A stretch of DNA of 64,000 nucleotides, taken from assembly GCF_002117125.1 (NCBI RefSeq), contig NZ_CP019344.1, forward strand, positions 1,550,001 to 1,614,000. The letters run 5' to 3'. The position numbers were made by a program, and so were the translations under genes. This document shows, one piece after another, positions 9,161 to 17,635 of the stretch; position 1 is the stretch's first letter; each line of letters opens with the position of its first letter. The stretch comes from Nonlabens spongiae. Lineage in GTDB: Bacteria; Bacteroidota; Bacteroidia; Flavobacteriales; Flavobacteriaceae. The notes beneath the pieces were generated by a model. The model saw only the letters and a list, made by a program, of their open reading frames with translations, made no database searches and was not told the DNA's origin.

Positions 9161-12091
9161 TTAATCGATGATAGAGTCATAAATGATCTGCTGAATGTTT
9201 GTCCTGATGTTTTCGGTGATTAGAAATCTGTTACCGGCATCTGGGTGCACGCGATTAGACAAAAATACATAAACGATCTCCTCATCAGGATCTGCCCAAA
9301 CATAAGCACCTGTAAAACCACTATGACCAAAACTCTTTTTGCTCAAGCAACCGCAAGTAGGACCAACTTCTTCAAGCTGAGGCTTGTCAAAACCTACTCC
9401 TCTGCGCACGTCTTCCTCACAGTAGTAGCACGTGTTGAATTCATCAATGGTGCTTTCTTTGAAGTACCTGCGACCGCCGTAAAAGCCACCTTGCAAGAAC
9501 ATTTGCATCATGATCGCAAGGTCATTCTTGTTAGAGAACAACCCGGCATGCCCGCCTATCCCACCTTGCATCGCAGCACCCTGATCGTGCACATACCCTT
9601 GTAATAGTTGGTTTCTGAAAGTCTTATCATCTTCTGTAGGTACAATGCGATCGATGGAGAACTTTTCCAACGGTCGGTACCCTGTATTCACCATTCCCAT
9701 CGATTGATAAAAGTGTGATTGTGTTAACTCGTCCAGCGACCTTCCAGAAGTACGCTCGAGGTAATCCTTTAAAATATAATATGGTAAATCGCTGTATTTG
9801 TACTCTTTTTTCTTAAGGAGGTCGCTTTCTTTAAGACGCGTGTTTATCGTATCTAATATGACCGCTTTCGCGAAAATATCCCTAGCCACCGGCAAATTGT
9901 ACTCATTAGATTCCGTGGAAGCATAGAAATGATCCAAGCGTTTTTGGGTGAGACTGTCCAGTGTGTAAGCATAGAATGGTATCCAAGGCTTCAACTGTGC
10001 GTAGTGTGAAAGCATTTTGCGCAAAGTGATATCCTTTTTATTGGAGCTCGCAAAAGCTGTATCAAGCTTGGTAATGGGGTCATCAAGGTCTAGCCTTCCC
10101 TGCTCCACTAGCTCCATGACGAGTGGAAGAGTTGCAATAATCTTTGTAACAGAAGCTACATCATAAATCTCATCATCTTCTACTTTGTTTTTCTTTGAAT
10201 ACGTGTGATAACCATAGTTCTTATCAAGAACGACTTTTCCTTTGCGAGCCACTAAAATCTGAATCCCAGGAGCTCCTTTTCTATTTATCGTATGGTTTGC
10301 AATACTGTCGATTTTTGCAACCATATCAGCATTGAATCCAGCAGAACTGGGACTTGAACTATAAGAAAGACGACCGATGGATTGCGTATCCATTCCAGAT
10401 CCAACCTTAAATTCACCAGAAGTTACCGGCAAGCGACCTTTGAAAGCACGTGCACCAAAAATCATCTGAGCCGTCAATTTTTGAGTGATCTCACTGTTTT
10501 GATAAGACTGAACAATCGTCTCAAAATTGGTAGTCGTACGCAATTGAGCAAGCATGTATGGATTGACAAAACTGCTAAAAATAACATCATGCTTACGAGC
10601 AATTTCATAGAGCCAGTTCAACTCTTTGCCATCAATTTTATAGCTTTTCCAAGGATTGTCATTGCTACGATGAAAACCTACAATCACGGTGTTAAATGGT
10701 TCCAGCTTTGTCATCAAATCGCTCAGTTGATCTGCAACTATTTTCTCCACTCGAGTGTACTTGTTCAGTTCTCGGTAAAACTCTAGTCCAGAATCGTCAC
10801 CTAGCGAAACGTAAGCAATACGTTTGGTTTCTAGATTTTTAATAGGTACAAGTTTCTTCTCGTTTTTCAGCAGCGTGATACTTCTTTCCATCGCTTTTTC
10901 ATAGGCGACATCGTCTATTTCCCGGTTGAGATCGGCATGAAGATTTTCTGTATTGATGGGCTGGTAATTATTCAAACCCACGAGGTATTTTGACATCAAG
11001 ATTTTTTTGACGGAATGTTCCAAACGCTCTGCGGTAATCTCGCTGTTTGCCAGTGCCATTTCAAAAACGGTAATAGCTTTAGGTATATCTTTTGAAATCA
11101 GCATCACATCATTTCCAGCTTTGAAAGCTTGCAGGTCGATCTGACCTGGCTCACTAAAGTTGCTTGCTCCCTTCATGTTTAAAGCATCGGTAAAGATCAA
11201 GCCTTGAAAACCCAACTTTTCCTTAAGCATTCCCGTTACTACTTTCTCGCTGATACTGGTCGGGTAACCATTGCGACTTTCTAAACTCGGAATATTCAAG
11301 TGCGCGACCATCGCGCTGGCAAGTCCCTCACTTATTAACCTGCGGTAAGGGTAAAGTTCTACGCTATCGATACGTTCTGCGGTAAAATCTACCGTAGGTA
11401 ATATTTTATGGCTATCTTGATCTGTATCGCCATGACCTGGAAAATGCTTTGCACACGCGAGCGTTCCCGTACTTTGCATACCGCGCATAAACGCGCTGGC
11501 CTTTTCGGTGACGTTGATTTTATCTTCACCAAAACTTCTATTACCAATAATAGGATTCAGCGGATTTGTATTGATATCCACATCTGGAGCAAAATTGATG
11601 TGCACGCCCAGTCGCTTGCTGTGCTCTCCTATGCGTTTTCCCACTTCATAACTCAATTCATGCTTCCTGTCTGCGCCTAGCGTCATGTTCCACGGGAAAG
11701 CATACGTACTGTCCAGCCTCATGGCCAGCCCCCACTCAGCGTCCATCGCGATCAACAACGGGACATCAGCTGTATCTTGAATCTCATTGGTAAACTTAGC
11801 TTGACGGCCCGGTCCGCCTTTTGAAAATATCACGCCCCCAATTTTATGGAACCTCACGAGGTCGCGCACTTTGTCCAGATCGGCTTTACCGCGATTTGTA
11901 AATGCATCAACCATAAATAGTTGAGCGATCCGTTCGCGCGTGCTTAGTTGATTGTAAACACTGTCCACCCATTCCTTTTGGGCGATGTAATCCTTAGCAA
12001 CGAGAGGTGATATATTGGGGTTTTGGGCTTGTGGTAGTTCCGCTTTCGCGAAAGCGAGAACACATAAAACGCCTAGAAAAAATCGATTCAT
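9161..12091 (-). CDS. GH3 beta-N-acetylhexosaminidase fused to a serine hydrolase (beta-lactamase fold)
   Basis: A 976-residue exported two-enzyme fusion. After a signal peptide, the first half is a NagZ-like GH3 domain with KHFPGHGDT at residues 215-223 (His/Asp dyad loop) and the nucleophile Asp302 in FTDALNMKG. A GH3 C-terminal-like linker domain spans about 385-560. The last third is a class C beta-lactamase/D-peptidase fold with the SxxK serine motif SVTK at 647-650, YSDL further on and HSGFTG near the end. The likely job is cell-wall turnover: removing GlcNAc and hydrolysing a peptide or ester bond. An iterated palindrome encodes AFAKA inside the signal peptide (residues 13-17). Confidence 0.92.
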   Translation of the reverse strand: MNRFFLGVLCVLAFAKAELPQAQNPNISPLVAKDYIAQKEWVDSVYNQLSTRERIAQLFMVDAFTNRGKADLDKVRDLVRFHKIGGVIFSKGGPGRQAKFTNEIQDTADVPLLIAMDAEWGLAMRLDSTYAFPWNMTLGADRKHELSYEVGKRIGEHSKRLGVHINFAPDVDINTNPLNPIIGNRSFGEDKINVTEKASAFMRGMQSTGTLACAKHFPGHGDTDQDSHKILPTVDFTAERIDSVELYPYRRLISEGLASAMVAHLNIPSLESRNGYPTSISEKVVTGMLKEKLGFQGLIFTDALNMKGASNFSEPGQIDLQAFKAGNDVMLISKDIPKAITVFEMALANSEITAERLEHSVKKILMSKYLVGLNNYQPINTENLHADLNREIDDVAYEKAMERSITLLKNEKKLVPIKNLETKRIAYVSLGDDSGLEFYRELNKYTRVEKIVADQLSDLMTKLEPFNTVIVGFHRSNDNPWKSYKIDGKELNWLYEIARKHDVIFSSFVNPYMLAQLRTTTNFETIVQSYQNSEITQKLTAQMIFGARAFKGRLPVTSGEFKVGSGMDTQSIGRLSYSSSPSSAGFNADMVAKIDSIANHTINRKGAPGIQILVARKGKVVLDKNYGYHTYSKKNKVEDDEIYDVASVTKIIATLPLVMELVEQGRLDLDDPITKLDTAFASSNKKDITLRKMLSHYAQLKPWIPFYAYTLDSLTQKRLDHFYASTESNEYNLPVARDIFAKAVILDTINTRLKESDLLKKKEYKYSDLPYYILKDYLERTSGRSLDELTQSHFYQSMGMVNTGYRPLEKFSIDRIVPTEDDKTFRNQLLQGYVHDQGAAMQGGIGGHAGLFSNKNDLAIMMQMFLQGGFYGGRRYFKESTIDEFNTCYYCEEDVRRGVGFDKPQLEEVGPTCGCLSKKSFGHSGFTGAYVWADPDEEIVYVFLSNRVHPDAGNRFLITENIRTNIQQIIYDSIID
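9863..9875. repeat. Iterated palindrome copy 4 (in the GH3 fusion gene, right arm decayed)
   Basis: CGCTTTCGCGAAA is intact, but the last three bases have changed. The gene frame reads DIFAKAV. Confidence 0.8.
12041..12056. repeat. Iterated palindrome copy 5 (in the GH3 fusion signal peptide, complete)
   Basis: Perfect copy followed by AGAAC. Encodes AFAKA between the hydrophobic core and the probable cleavage site. Confidence 0.95.
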
Positions 12092-12219
12092 AAATTCAAG
12101 ATATGGGACGGTAGTTCAACAATTGTTCCCAAGTCTAAATTAACCAAATCCCAAGAGCCTAAAAACGAAGAAAGCCTTAAAAATAGACGTATTGTAAACC
12201 GATTTATCAACGGTAGCGG

Positions 12220-12227
12220 TATTTTTG
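12220..12227 (+). promoter_or_regulatory. rlmH -7 promoter box
   Basis: TATTTTTG, 4 bp before the rlmH ATG. The nearest -33-like ATTG is about 25 bp upstream, longer than usual. Confidence 0.45.
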
Positions 12228-12231
12228 AACC

Positions 12232-12705
12232 ATGAAAATCACGCTTCTTGCCGTAGGAAAAACGGACGATCCCAGAATCGCTGAACTAACAGACATGTAT
12301 GCAGACCGCTTGCAGCATTATGTAAATTTTGAGCTGCAACTACTTCCCGATCTCAAGAATACCAAAAACATGAACGAGGAACGACAGAAAAACGAAGAAG
12401 GCAAAAACATTCTCGCCCAGCTTGAAAAAAGCGACTTTGTAACGTTGCTGGACCAGCGCGGTAAGCGATTGAGCAGTCCACAGTTTGCTGAGTTGATCAA
12501 TAAACGCAGCGTTTCTGGACTCAAGAGACTGGTTTTTATTATAGGCGGACCTTACGGATTCTCACAAGATGTCTACGATCGAGCCAATTCAAAATTATCC
12601 CTTAGCGACATGACTTTTTCCCACCAAATGGTACGCCTATTTGCCACGGAGCAGATCTACAGAGCGTTTACAATTCTCAAAAATGAGCCTTATCATCATT
12701 TTTGA
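12232..12705 (+). CDS. rlmH: 23S rRNA (pseudouridine1915-N3)-methyltransferase
   Basis: A small SPOUT-class methyltransferase that methylates pseudouridine 1915 in helix 69 of 23S rRNA. The 157-residue length is standard. MKITLLAVGKTDDPRI at the start, the SAM-knot segment FIIGGPYGFSQDVYDRA, the SLSDMTFSHQMVRLFATEQIYRA block and the terminal YHHF are family hallmarks. Convergent with the following gene, with 5 bp between. Confidence 0.97.
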   Translation: MKITLLAVGKTDDPRIAELTDMYADRLQHYVNFELQLLPDLKNTKNMNEERQKNEEGKNILAQLEKSDFVTLLDQRGKRLSSPQFAELINKRSVSGLKRLVFIIGGPYGFSQDVYDRANSKLSLSDMTFSHQMVRLFATEQIYRAFTILKNEPYHHF

Positions 12706-12710
12706 ATGTA

Positions 12711-13673
12711 CTATTTCCTACCTTTGCTCAAACATAGTTCTATTGGTATGAGATAAAGTTCTTGATCTTGGCTACTCTTTTGTTTCTCTGATAACAATAG
12801 AAATTCTTGTTTCACAATCACCCCTCGATTGTAACTCGAGTTATCTCTTAAACTTCCCCAAGCAAAATGTTCTTGATTATTTACAGTGTGACAAGAGAGT
12901 GCAGTATTAGATGATAATGAAACGAATTCAATACCCAACCAAGCAGTATCTGGAATAAATAAATTTTTGAATTTGATCTCATACCATTCAGAATTCTTGG
13001 CACCATCTCTAATCAAAATATTCGTTTCATGTATTACATTTTCAAGACCATAGACGCTGTCTTTTATTGCGTGAAATCGTATTTTGAATTTTTGAGTTGT
13101 ATAATTTAGCTTGTTTCCATTAGCGTCTCTTTTGTTACGTTGAATATAAATTTTTATCTTTTCTATTTTGTAGTCTTGATATCCTCTAGTATCAAGAGTA
13201 TTAAACATTGAACCCACATTAGGATATAATTTACACTTATTATCACCTGATGTCTTTATGCTTAAGGAATGATATTCATTTGAAATAATTACTTCATCTA
13301 AAGAATCTCTAACATCAATTTTAATAGTTGAACTTGAAATTTTATTAATTACATATTTCTTATCAAAAACATAAAAAATCAGTGAATCGACTTCCTCGAT
13401 GTACTTATTCATTTTTATCGTACCAACCGAATCAGTTTTGGTAAACTCTCTTTTATCTTTAGAAAAAACTAAAACCGAATCAGATAAAATTGGTTTATTT
13501 GAAAATTTATCAATTATTCTAATATTATTTTGTGCAAAACAAAAACTGAGTAAAAATAGAGCAACAACAAAAGTCCAAAACTTGAGATTTTGGACTTTAT
13601 GATAACTGAAACTTTCTTTTATGACTCTGTCAAGAGGGCATAATTTCCACAAGGTTGTAAAGTGTTTTTCCAA
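12711..13673 (-). CDS. Secreted protein of unknown function (start uncertain)
   Basis: I do not recognise the family. As given, the ATG at 13673 overlaps the upstream gene by 55 bp. The true start is unsettled, because the secretion signal (NLKFWTFVVALFLLSFCFAQ) begins about 27 residues in and no better in-frame ATG precedes it. Residues after the signal (IRIIDKFSNKPILSDSVLVFSKDK) resemble a carboxypeptidase-regulatory-like beta domain common in Bacteroidota surface proteins. A TTG at 13652 is another possible start. The sequence is visibly more AT-rich than the flanking rlmH and rnz genes, which suggests later acquisition. A stem-loop covers the start region. Confidence 0.65.
   Translation of the reverse strand: MEKHFTTLWKLCPLDRVIKESFSYHKVQNLKFWTFVVALFLLSFCFAQNNIRIIDKFSNKPILSDSVLVFSKDKREFTKTDSVGTIKMNKYIEEVDSLIFYVFDKKYVINKISSSTIKIDVRDSLDEVIISNEYHSLSIKTSGDNKCKLYPNVGSMFNTLDTRGYQDYKIEKIKIYIQRNKRDANGNKLNYTTQKFKIRFHAIKDSVYGLENVIHETNILIRDGAKNSEWYEIKFKNLFIPDTAWLGIEFVSLSSNTALSCHTVNNQEHFAWGSLRDNSSYNRGVIVKQEFLLLSEKQKSSQDQELYLIPIELCLSKGRK
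13570..13598 (-). terminator. Stem-loop between the two AT-rich genes (possible attenuating terminator)
   Basis: An 11-bp perfect inverted repeat (13570-13580 with 13588-13598, 7-base loop), 20 bp past the stop of the upstream lipoprotein gene. On the minus strand it is followed by a T-rich stretch. It lies inside the reading frame of the next gene, so it could either end the first transcript or control the second. Confidence 0.55.
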
Positions 13674-14260
13674 GTTTCCTTAAGTCTTCCATTTCTATAT
13701 CTCCTGACGGTAATGGTTTCATAAAAACCAACAGATTCACCATCGACAAATTCTTCATGACATTCACTCTTTAACTCATAAGTAAATCCAGTATAATCTT
13801 CATCAGTACTTGTTGCCGGACCAGATTCGACAGGGTTATTCCCAACAAAACCAATTAAAGAAACAGATTGAAATACGTTGAAGTTCTCGAACACGGCATC
13901 AATTTCAGGTTGAACTTTAATATCCTCTTCAATTCGAATATTGTTTGAATAGTAAGCGATCAAATCATCGATTGCACTTTTCTGATTCAAATTTAAAACG
14001 TTATCACTTTTGAATTTTTGATATTTGTAAACAAAAACATTTGTTTTTTGTTGATCGCTGAGCTCGTCGTAAACCTTTATTCCATCTACATTAGTGGTAT
14101 CATTTATTACTTCATCAAAGATAGCTTTTGGATCAAAACCCGAATTTTTTGCTAAAAATTCAATTTGTTGTTCTTCGGTCAACTCTACCTCATTTGTATC
14201 ACAAGATGTGATTAAGGAAATGGACAAAACAAGTCCAAATATTAAAGATATTTTTTTCAT
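13619..14260 (-). CDS. Lipoprotein of unknown function
   Basis: 213 residues with a lipoprotein signal (MKKISLIFGLVLSISLITSC), lipidated Cys at about residue 20. The mature part is acidic and helical (ELTEEQQIEFLAKNSGF; LNLNQKSAIDDLIAYYSNNI), followed by a C-terminal segment with two cysteines (SECHEEF, LQPCGNY). The helical part loosely recalls fulvocin C-related bacteriocin proteins of Bacteroidota, but I cannot confirm this. It forms a pair with the downstream secreted protein and shares its AT-rich composition. Confidence 0.7.
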   Translation of the reverse strand: MKKISLIFGLVLSISLITSCDTNEVELTEEQQIEFLAKNSGFDPKAIFDEVINDTTNVDGIKVYDELSDQQKTNVFVYKYQKFKSDNVLNLNQKSAIDDLIAYYSNNIRIEEDIKVQPEIDAVFENFNVFQSVSLIGFVGNNPVESGPATSTDEDYTGFTYELKSECHEEFVDGESVGFYETITVRRYRNGRLKETWKNTLQPCGNYALLTES

Positions 14261-14365
14261 AAGATTTAGTTTATTCCCATTTTGGGATGTTAACGAATAA
14301 GATCATGCTGCAGCTAAATCTTTTTTCCAGGATAAATGTATTTGGTTTTTTTTAATAATACTAGC

Positions 14366-14400
14366 AATAAATACCTGTTTTTGTAAAACAGGTATTTATT
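14366..14400 (-). terminator. Terminator of rnz
   Basis: A 16-bp perfect stem (14366-14381 with 14385-14400), three-base loop. It overlaps the rnz stop codon and is followed on the minus strand by a T-rich stretch after about 15 bases. Confidence 0.8.
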
Positions 14401-15307
14401 TGTTAAATTCAAAAACCTTCCCGTCAGCAGCGAGTTCTACGTTTTCAAAAACGGTTTGCGCTTCTTCTTTGAATAGGTCGTAGTTGTTGTAACGTGACGA
14501 AAAATGACCGAGGATCAGCGTTCCGACATCGGCTTTTTTGGCGATTTGGGCGGCTTGTTCAGCGGTGCTGTGTTTTGTTTTTTCGCAAAGCTCTTCGCGA
14601 TCTTTTAAAAACGTACTTTCATGATAGAGCGCCGTCACCCCATTGATCTGGGGAATGATATCTTCTTTATAAATAGTATCACTACAAAAGGCGTAACTGC
14701 GCTGCGACTGTCCCTCAAACGTCAGTTCCTCATTAGGAATCACGCTCCCATCTTCCAAAACCATGTCGTGTCCCTTTTTGATTTTCTTATAATAAGAAAC
14801 ATCGATTCCACGCTCCTGACAAGCCACCACATCGAGTTTGCGATCGTGCGGCTTCTCCTGAAACAAAAAACCATGAGTAAAAATGCGATGTTCCAGCGGA
14901 ATGGTGGTCACGCTCAATAATTCATCCTCAAAGAGTAAAGTAGGTTGGTTGTCTACGCTTTCGCGAAAGCGTAACGGAAAAGTAGTATAAGCACCCGATA
15001 ACTTCAACTGAAATAGCACCAGCTCCTTCACACCTTTAGGACCGTAAACCGTTAACGGAGTTTCACGACCCAGCAGGCAGAAAGTAGAAATCAAACCAAC
15101 CAATCCATAAACGTGGTCACCGTGCAAATGCGAGATGAAAATATGTTTGATGCGAGAAAACTTGACCTTTGCTTTGCGCATCGCCATCTGGGTTCCCTCA
15201 CCGCAATCAATTAAAAATAGGTGCCCGCGCATTTCCAAAACTTGGGAAGTGGGACGAGCATTTTCTTTTGGGGTGGCGCTATGACAACCGAGAATCGTGA
15301 GTTTCAA
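14396..15307 (-). CDS. rnz: Ribonuclease Z
   Basis: A tRNA 3'-processing metallo-beta-lactamase-fold endonuclease. The 303-residue length fits the short form. Metal ligands are visible in SHLHGDH (about residues 59-65), and in FCSDTIY and LILGHFSSRY further on; the opening MKLTILGCHSATP is typical. An iterated palindrome encodes RFRESV around residue 113, between conserved blocks. It is followed downstream by a terminator overlapping its stop. Upstream lies a 350-bp repeat-rich gap separating it from the STAS-like gene. Confidence 0.95.
   Translation of the reverse strand: MKLTILGCHSATPKENARPTSQVLEMRGHLFLIDCGEGTQMAMRKAKVKFSRIKHIFISHLHGDHVYGLVGLISTFCLLGRETPLTVYGPKGVKELVLFQLKLSGAYTTFPLRFRESVDNQPTLLFEDELLSVTTIPLEHRIFTHGFLFQEKPHDRKLDVVACQERGIDVSYYKKIKKGHDMVLEDGSVIPNEELTFEGQSQRSYAFCSDTIYKEDIIPQINGVTALYHESTFLKDREELCEKTKHSTAEQAAQIAKKADVGTLILGHFSSRYNNYDLFKEEAQTVFENVELAADGKVFEFNK
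14956..14971. repeat. Iterated palindrome copy 6 (in rnz, complete)
   Basis: Perfect copy, extended to 18 bp by a flanking A and T. Read as RFRES in the rnz frame, the rarest of the three translations. Confidence 0.95.
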
Positions 15308-15657
15308 AAACAGATTTTTATCAATTGCTAAAGTAGGCAGCGGTGCGCAGCAATAGACTTAAGGTTATATGAAATTTTGGGTTTTGCGCTTTACGCAGTG
15401 AGTTGTGAGCTGTGAGTTGTGGGTTTGAATGAAAATATGAGGGATTAGACGATTAGGAGATTAGGAGATTAGGAGATTAGGAGATTAGGGATTTAAAATT
15501 AAGCTTTTGAGAATTGAAGTTTGTTGCTGCGAACACCCCCCACCCCCTCGAGGGGGCTAAGTAAGGCCCACTTTTAGAAAGATCTCTAAACTAATTAACC
15601 TATGGGTTAGAAATTTGGAGCTTGGAGCTTGCAGATCGGAGCTTGGAGATTGGAATT
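15308..15657. repeat. Repeat-rich intergenic region
   Basis: No gene seen. It contains five tandem copies of an 8-bp unit ATTAGGAG (about 15451-15490), GTGAGTTGTGAGCTGTGAG-type quasi-repeats near 15400, a 14-bp palindrome CCCCCTCGAGGGGG (15543-15556), and GGAGCTTGGAGCTT-type quasi-repeats (about 15617-15655). Similar low-complexity strings are common between genes in Flavobacteriia. Confidence 0.75.
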
Positions 15658-15990
15658 TTAGAAACCCAAATCCCTCTCGATTTCTTCCATCTGCACCACA
15701 TCTTCAGCTTCTTGAAGGGTGGGAACGACCATCAGTTCTTCTGGGATTTCTTCGCTGGACATACTGCTGTTTACTATCACAAAAGAATTTTTGTCAGATC
15801 TGTGTTTATTACTCAACTCGAGAAAGCATAAAAAATCTTGCAGCGTAGCCGATTTGTATTTCTGCAGGTCTACGATCACGTTTTTGTTTTCAAACTGCTC
15901 AAAGATATTGGCCAAAAACTGTGCAAAACCACACATATCATCCTTTTCATCTGTGACAAGCACATGGTTTTCTTTTATCTCACTTTTCAT
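15658..15990 (-). CDS. STAS-like domain protein (anti-sigma-antagonist fold)
   Basis: 110 residues. The central NVIVDLQKYKSATLQDFLCFLELSNKHRSDKNSFVIV resembles the beta-alpha core of STAS or anti-sigma-antagonist domains, and the tail is acidic (EEAEDVVQMEEIERDLGF-like). There is no obvious phosphorylatable Ser at the usual place. Its start overlaps the pyrB stop by 4 bp (ATGA), so it is translated with pyrR-pyrB. The role is unknown. Confidence 0.65.
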   Translation of the reverse strand: MKSEIKENHVLVTDEKDDMCGFAQFLANIFEQFENKNVIVDLQKYKSATLQDFLCFLELSNKHRSDKNSFVIVNSSMSSEEIPEELMVVPTLQEAEDVVQMEEIERDLGF

Positions 15991-16925
15991 GATTTCTGAT
16001 GTTTGATTTTTGAGGCGACTAGATAGAGCACCGCCATACGCACGGCCACTCCATTTTCCACCTGATCGAGAATAATCGCTTGGTCACTATCGGCCACGTC
16101 GCTGGTGATTTCTACACCGCGATTGATGGGACCTGGATGCATGATGACAATTTCCTTGTTCAGTCCATCGAGCAACTCACGATTTACTCCATACTGTTGC
16201 ACGTACTCACGCACGCTTGGGAAATAAGATATATCCATGCGCTCATTCTGTACGCGCAGCATGTTTGCCACATCGCACCATTCCAGCGCCTTTCTTAGAT
16301 TCAGCTCTACTTCTACTCCCAGTGACTCGATATATTTGGGCATTAAAGTAGCAGGCCCGCAGACCTTAACCTCAGCACCCAATTTCTTCAGGCAATAAAT
16401 GTTTGAAAGTGCCACACGACTGTGCAGGATATCACCAACAATAACAATTTTCTTTCCCTCGATGCTGCCTAATTTTTCCCTGATAGAATAGGCATCGAGC
16501 AAAGCTTGTGTGGGATGTTCATGCGCTCCATCTCCGGCATTGACGATACGAGCGTTTACATGTTTGCTCAAGAAAATTCCTGCTCCTGGATTAGGGTGGC
16601 GCATCACCACGATATCCACTTTCATCGCGAGAATATTATTCACCGTATCGATGAGTGTTTCCCCTTTCTTGACGCTACTCTGTCCAGCGCTGAAGTTGAT
16701 CACATCTGCACTCAGACGTTTTTCAGCAAGTTCAAAGGAGAGTTTAGTACGGGTACTGTTTTCAAAAAAGAGATTGGCTATCGTGATGTCACGTAATGAT
16801 GGTACTTTTTTGATCGGCCTGTTGATGACCTCCTTGAATTGGTCAGCGGTGGTATGAATGAGCTCGATGTCCTCTTTTGTGAGGTATTTGATGCCTAACA
16901 CATTATCTACACTCAAACTACTCAT
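15987..16925 (-). CDS. pyrB: Aspartate carbamoyltransferase catalytic subunit
   Basis: Makes carbamoyl-aspartate from carbamoyl phosphate and aspartate, the committed step of pyrimidine synthesis. The carbamoyl-phosphate loop FENSTRTKLSFE (about residues 54-65), HPTQALLDAYSI, GDILHSRVALSN and MHPGPINRGVEI are all present. 312 residues. The 4-bp ATGA overlaps on both sides place it firmly between pyrR and the STAS-like gene in one operon. No pyrI regulatory-chain gene is adjacent. Confidence 0.97.
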   Translation of the reverse strand: MSSLSVDNVLGIKYLTKEDIELIHTTADQFKEVINRPIKKVPSLRDITIANLFFENSTRTKLSFELAEKRLSADVINFSAGQSSVKKGETLIDTVNNILAMKVDIVVMRHPNPGAGIFLSKHVNARIVNAGDGAHEHPTQALLDAYSIREKLGSIEGKKIVIVGDILHSRVALSNIYCLKKLGAEVKVCGPATLMPKYIESLGVEVELNLRKALEWCDVANMLRVQNERMDISYFPSVREYVQQYGVNRELLDGLNKEIVIMHPGPINRGVEITSDVADSDQAIILDQVENGVAVRMAVLYLVASKIKHQKS

Positions 16926-17470
16926 GCTTCTGTTTTAATTAGATAAACGGCGTCTTCTCCAAAGTTTTCTTTCCAGTGCACCTTTACTTTCTGCCCGTCA
17001 ATGGCATCTACTTGTCTCCCATTATAGTCGGGTTGTATTGGGAGATGTCTGGAAAATCTGCGGTCGATCAAAGTCAACAGCTCTACTGATGAGGGCCGGC
17101 CAAAAGATTGTAATGCGGTAAGTGCTGCTCTGATACTCCGGCCGGTGTACAGCACATCGTCTACGATCACGACTTTTTTATCCTCGATCAAAAAATCGAT
17201 CTGAGTGGAATTTGCCTTCAGCGGACTGTCTCCACGTCTAAAATCATCTCTATAAAAAGTAATATCGAGTAATCCCGTATCTAAGTTGCTAACGTGATAA
17301 TCGTTTTGGAGGATTTCGCGCAAGCGAGACAACAAAAAGCTCCCACGAGGTTGAAGTCCTATTAAAGCGACATTTGAAAAATCACCGTGGTTCTCAATCA
17401 ACTGACAGGCTAGACGATGCAGGATAAAGTGCAGCGAGCGGGCGTCAAGGAGTAACTTTTGGTCTTTCAA
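16922..17470 (-). CDS. pyrR: Bifunctional pyr operon regulator / uracil phosphoribosyltransferase
   Basis: PyrR senses UMP and PRPP and can bind pyr mRNA, and it also has uracil phosphoribosyltransferase activity. The PRPP loop KKVVIVDDVLYTGRSIRAAL is intact, and ALIGLQPRGSFL and LIDRRFSRHLPIQPDYNG are typical. 182 residues. It is the first gene of pyrR-pyrB-STAS. The sequence before it has no obvious PyrR attenuator hairpin, so RNA-based control is not demonstrated here. A degenerate palindrome-like string (around 17313) sits in the LSRLREI region. Confidence 0.95.
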   Translation of the reverse strand: MKDQKLLLDARSLHFILHRLACQLIENHGDFSNVALIGLQPRGSFLLSRLREILQNDYHVSNLDTGLLDITFYRDDFRRGDSPLKANSTQIDFLIEDKKVVIVDDVLYTGRSIRAALTALQSFGRPSSVELLTLIDRRFSRHLPIQPDYNGRQVDAIDGQKVKVHWKENFGEDAVYLIKTEA

Positions 17471-17536
17471 TCTGGAGATGGTGTTGTGATTTTACATATT
17501 AAATGAGAAAGACATCCTTCTTACTCAATATCTAGG

Positions 17537-17544
17537 CAAATATA
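17537..17544 (-). promoter_or_regulatory. Possible pyrR -7 box
   Basis: On the minus strand TATATTTG, about 66 bp upstream of the pyrR ATG. The -33 element is weak. Confidence 0.4.
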
Positions 17545-17635
17545 AAAGATATGGAGTTTAGAGTTAACGAATACCAGTCCTTTTACTCCATATTCTCATC
17601 GTCACTATAAATAAAAATCTTAATCGCCATTTAAA

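Noticed and set aside
12318..12524. Minus-strand ORF within rlmH
   Set aside because: It is fully contained in a strongly recognised gene on the other strand, with no homology signal of its own.
15451..15490. The 8-bp tandem repeat as a CRISPR or replication-origin iteron array
   Set aside because: The units are contiguous with no spacers, and no initiator gene or DnaA boxes are near.
17471..17630. A PyrR-binding attenuator in front of pyrR
   Set aside because: I could not find convincing mutually exclusive hairpins with a terminator before the pyrR start.
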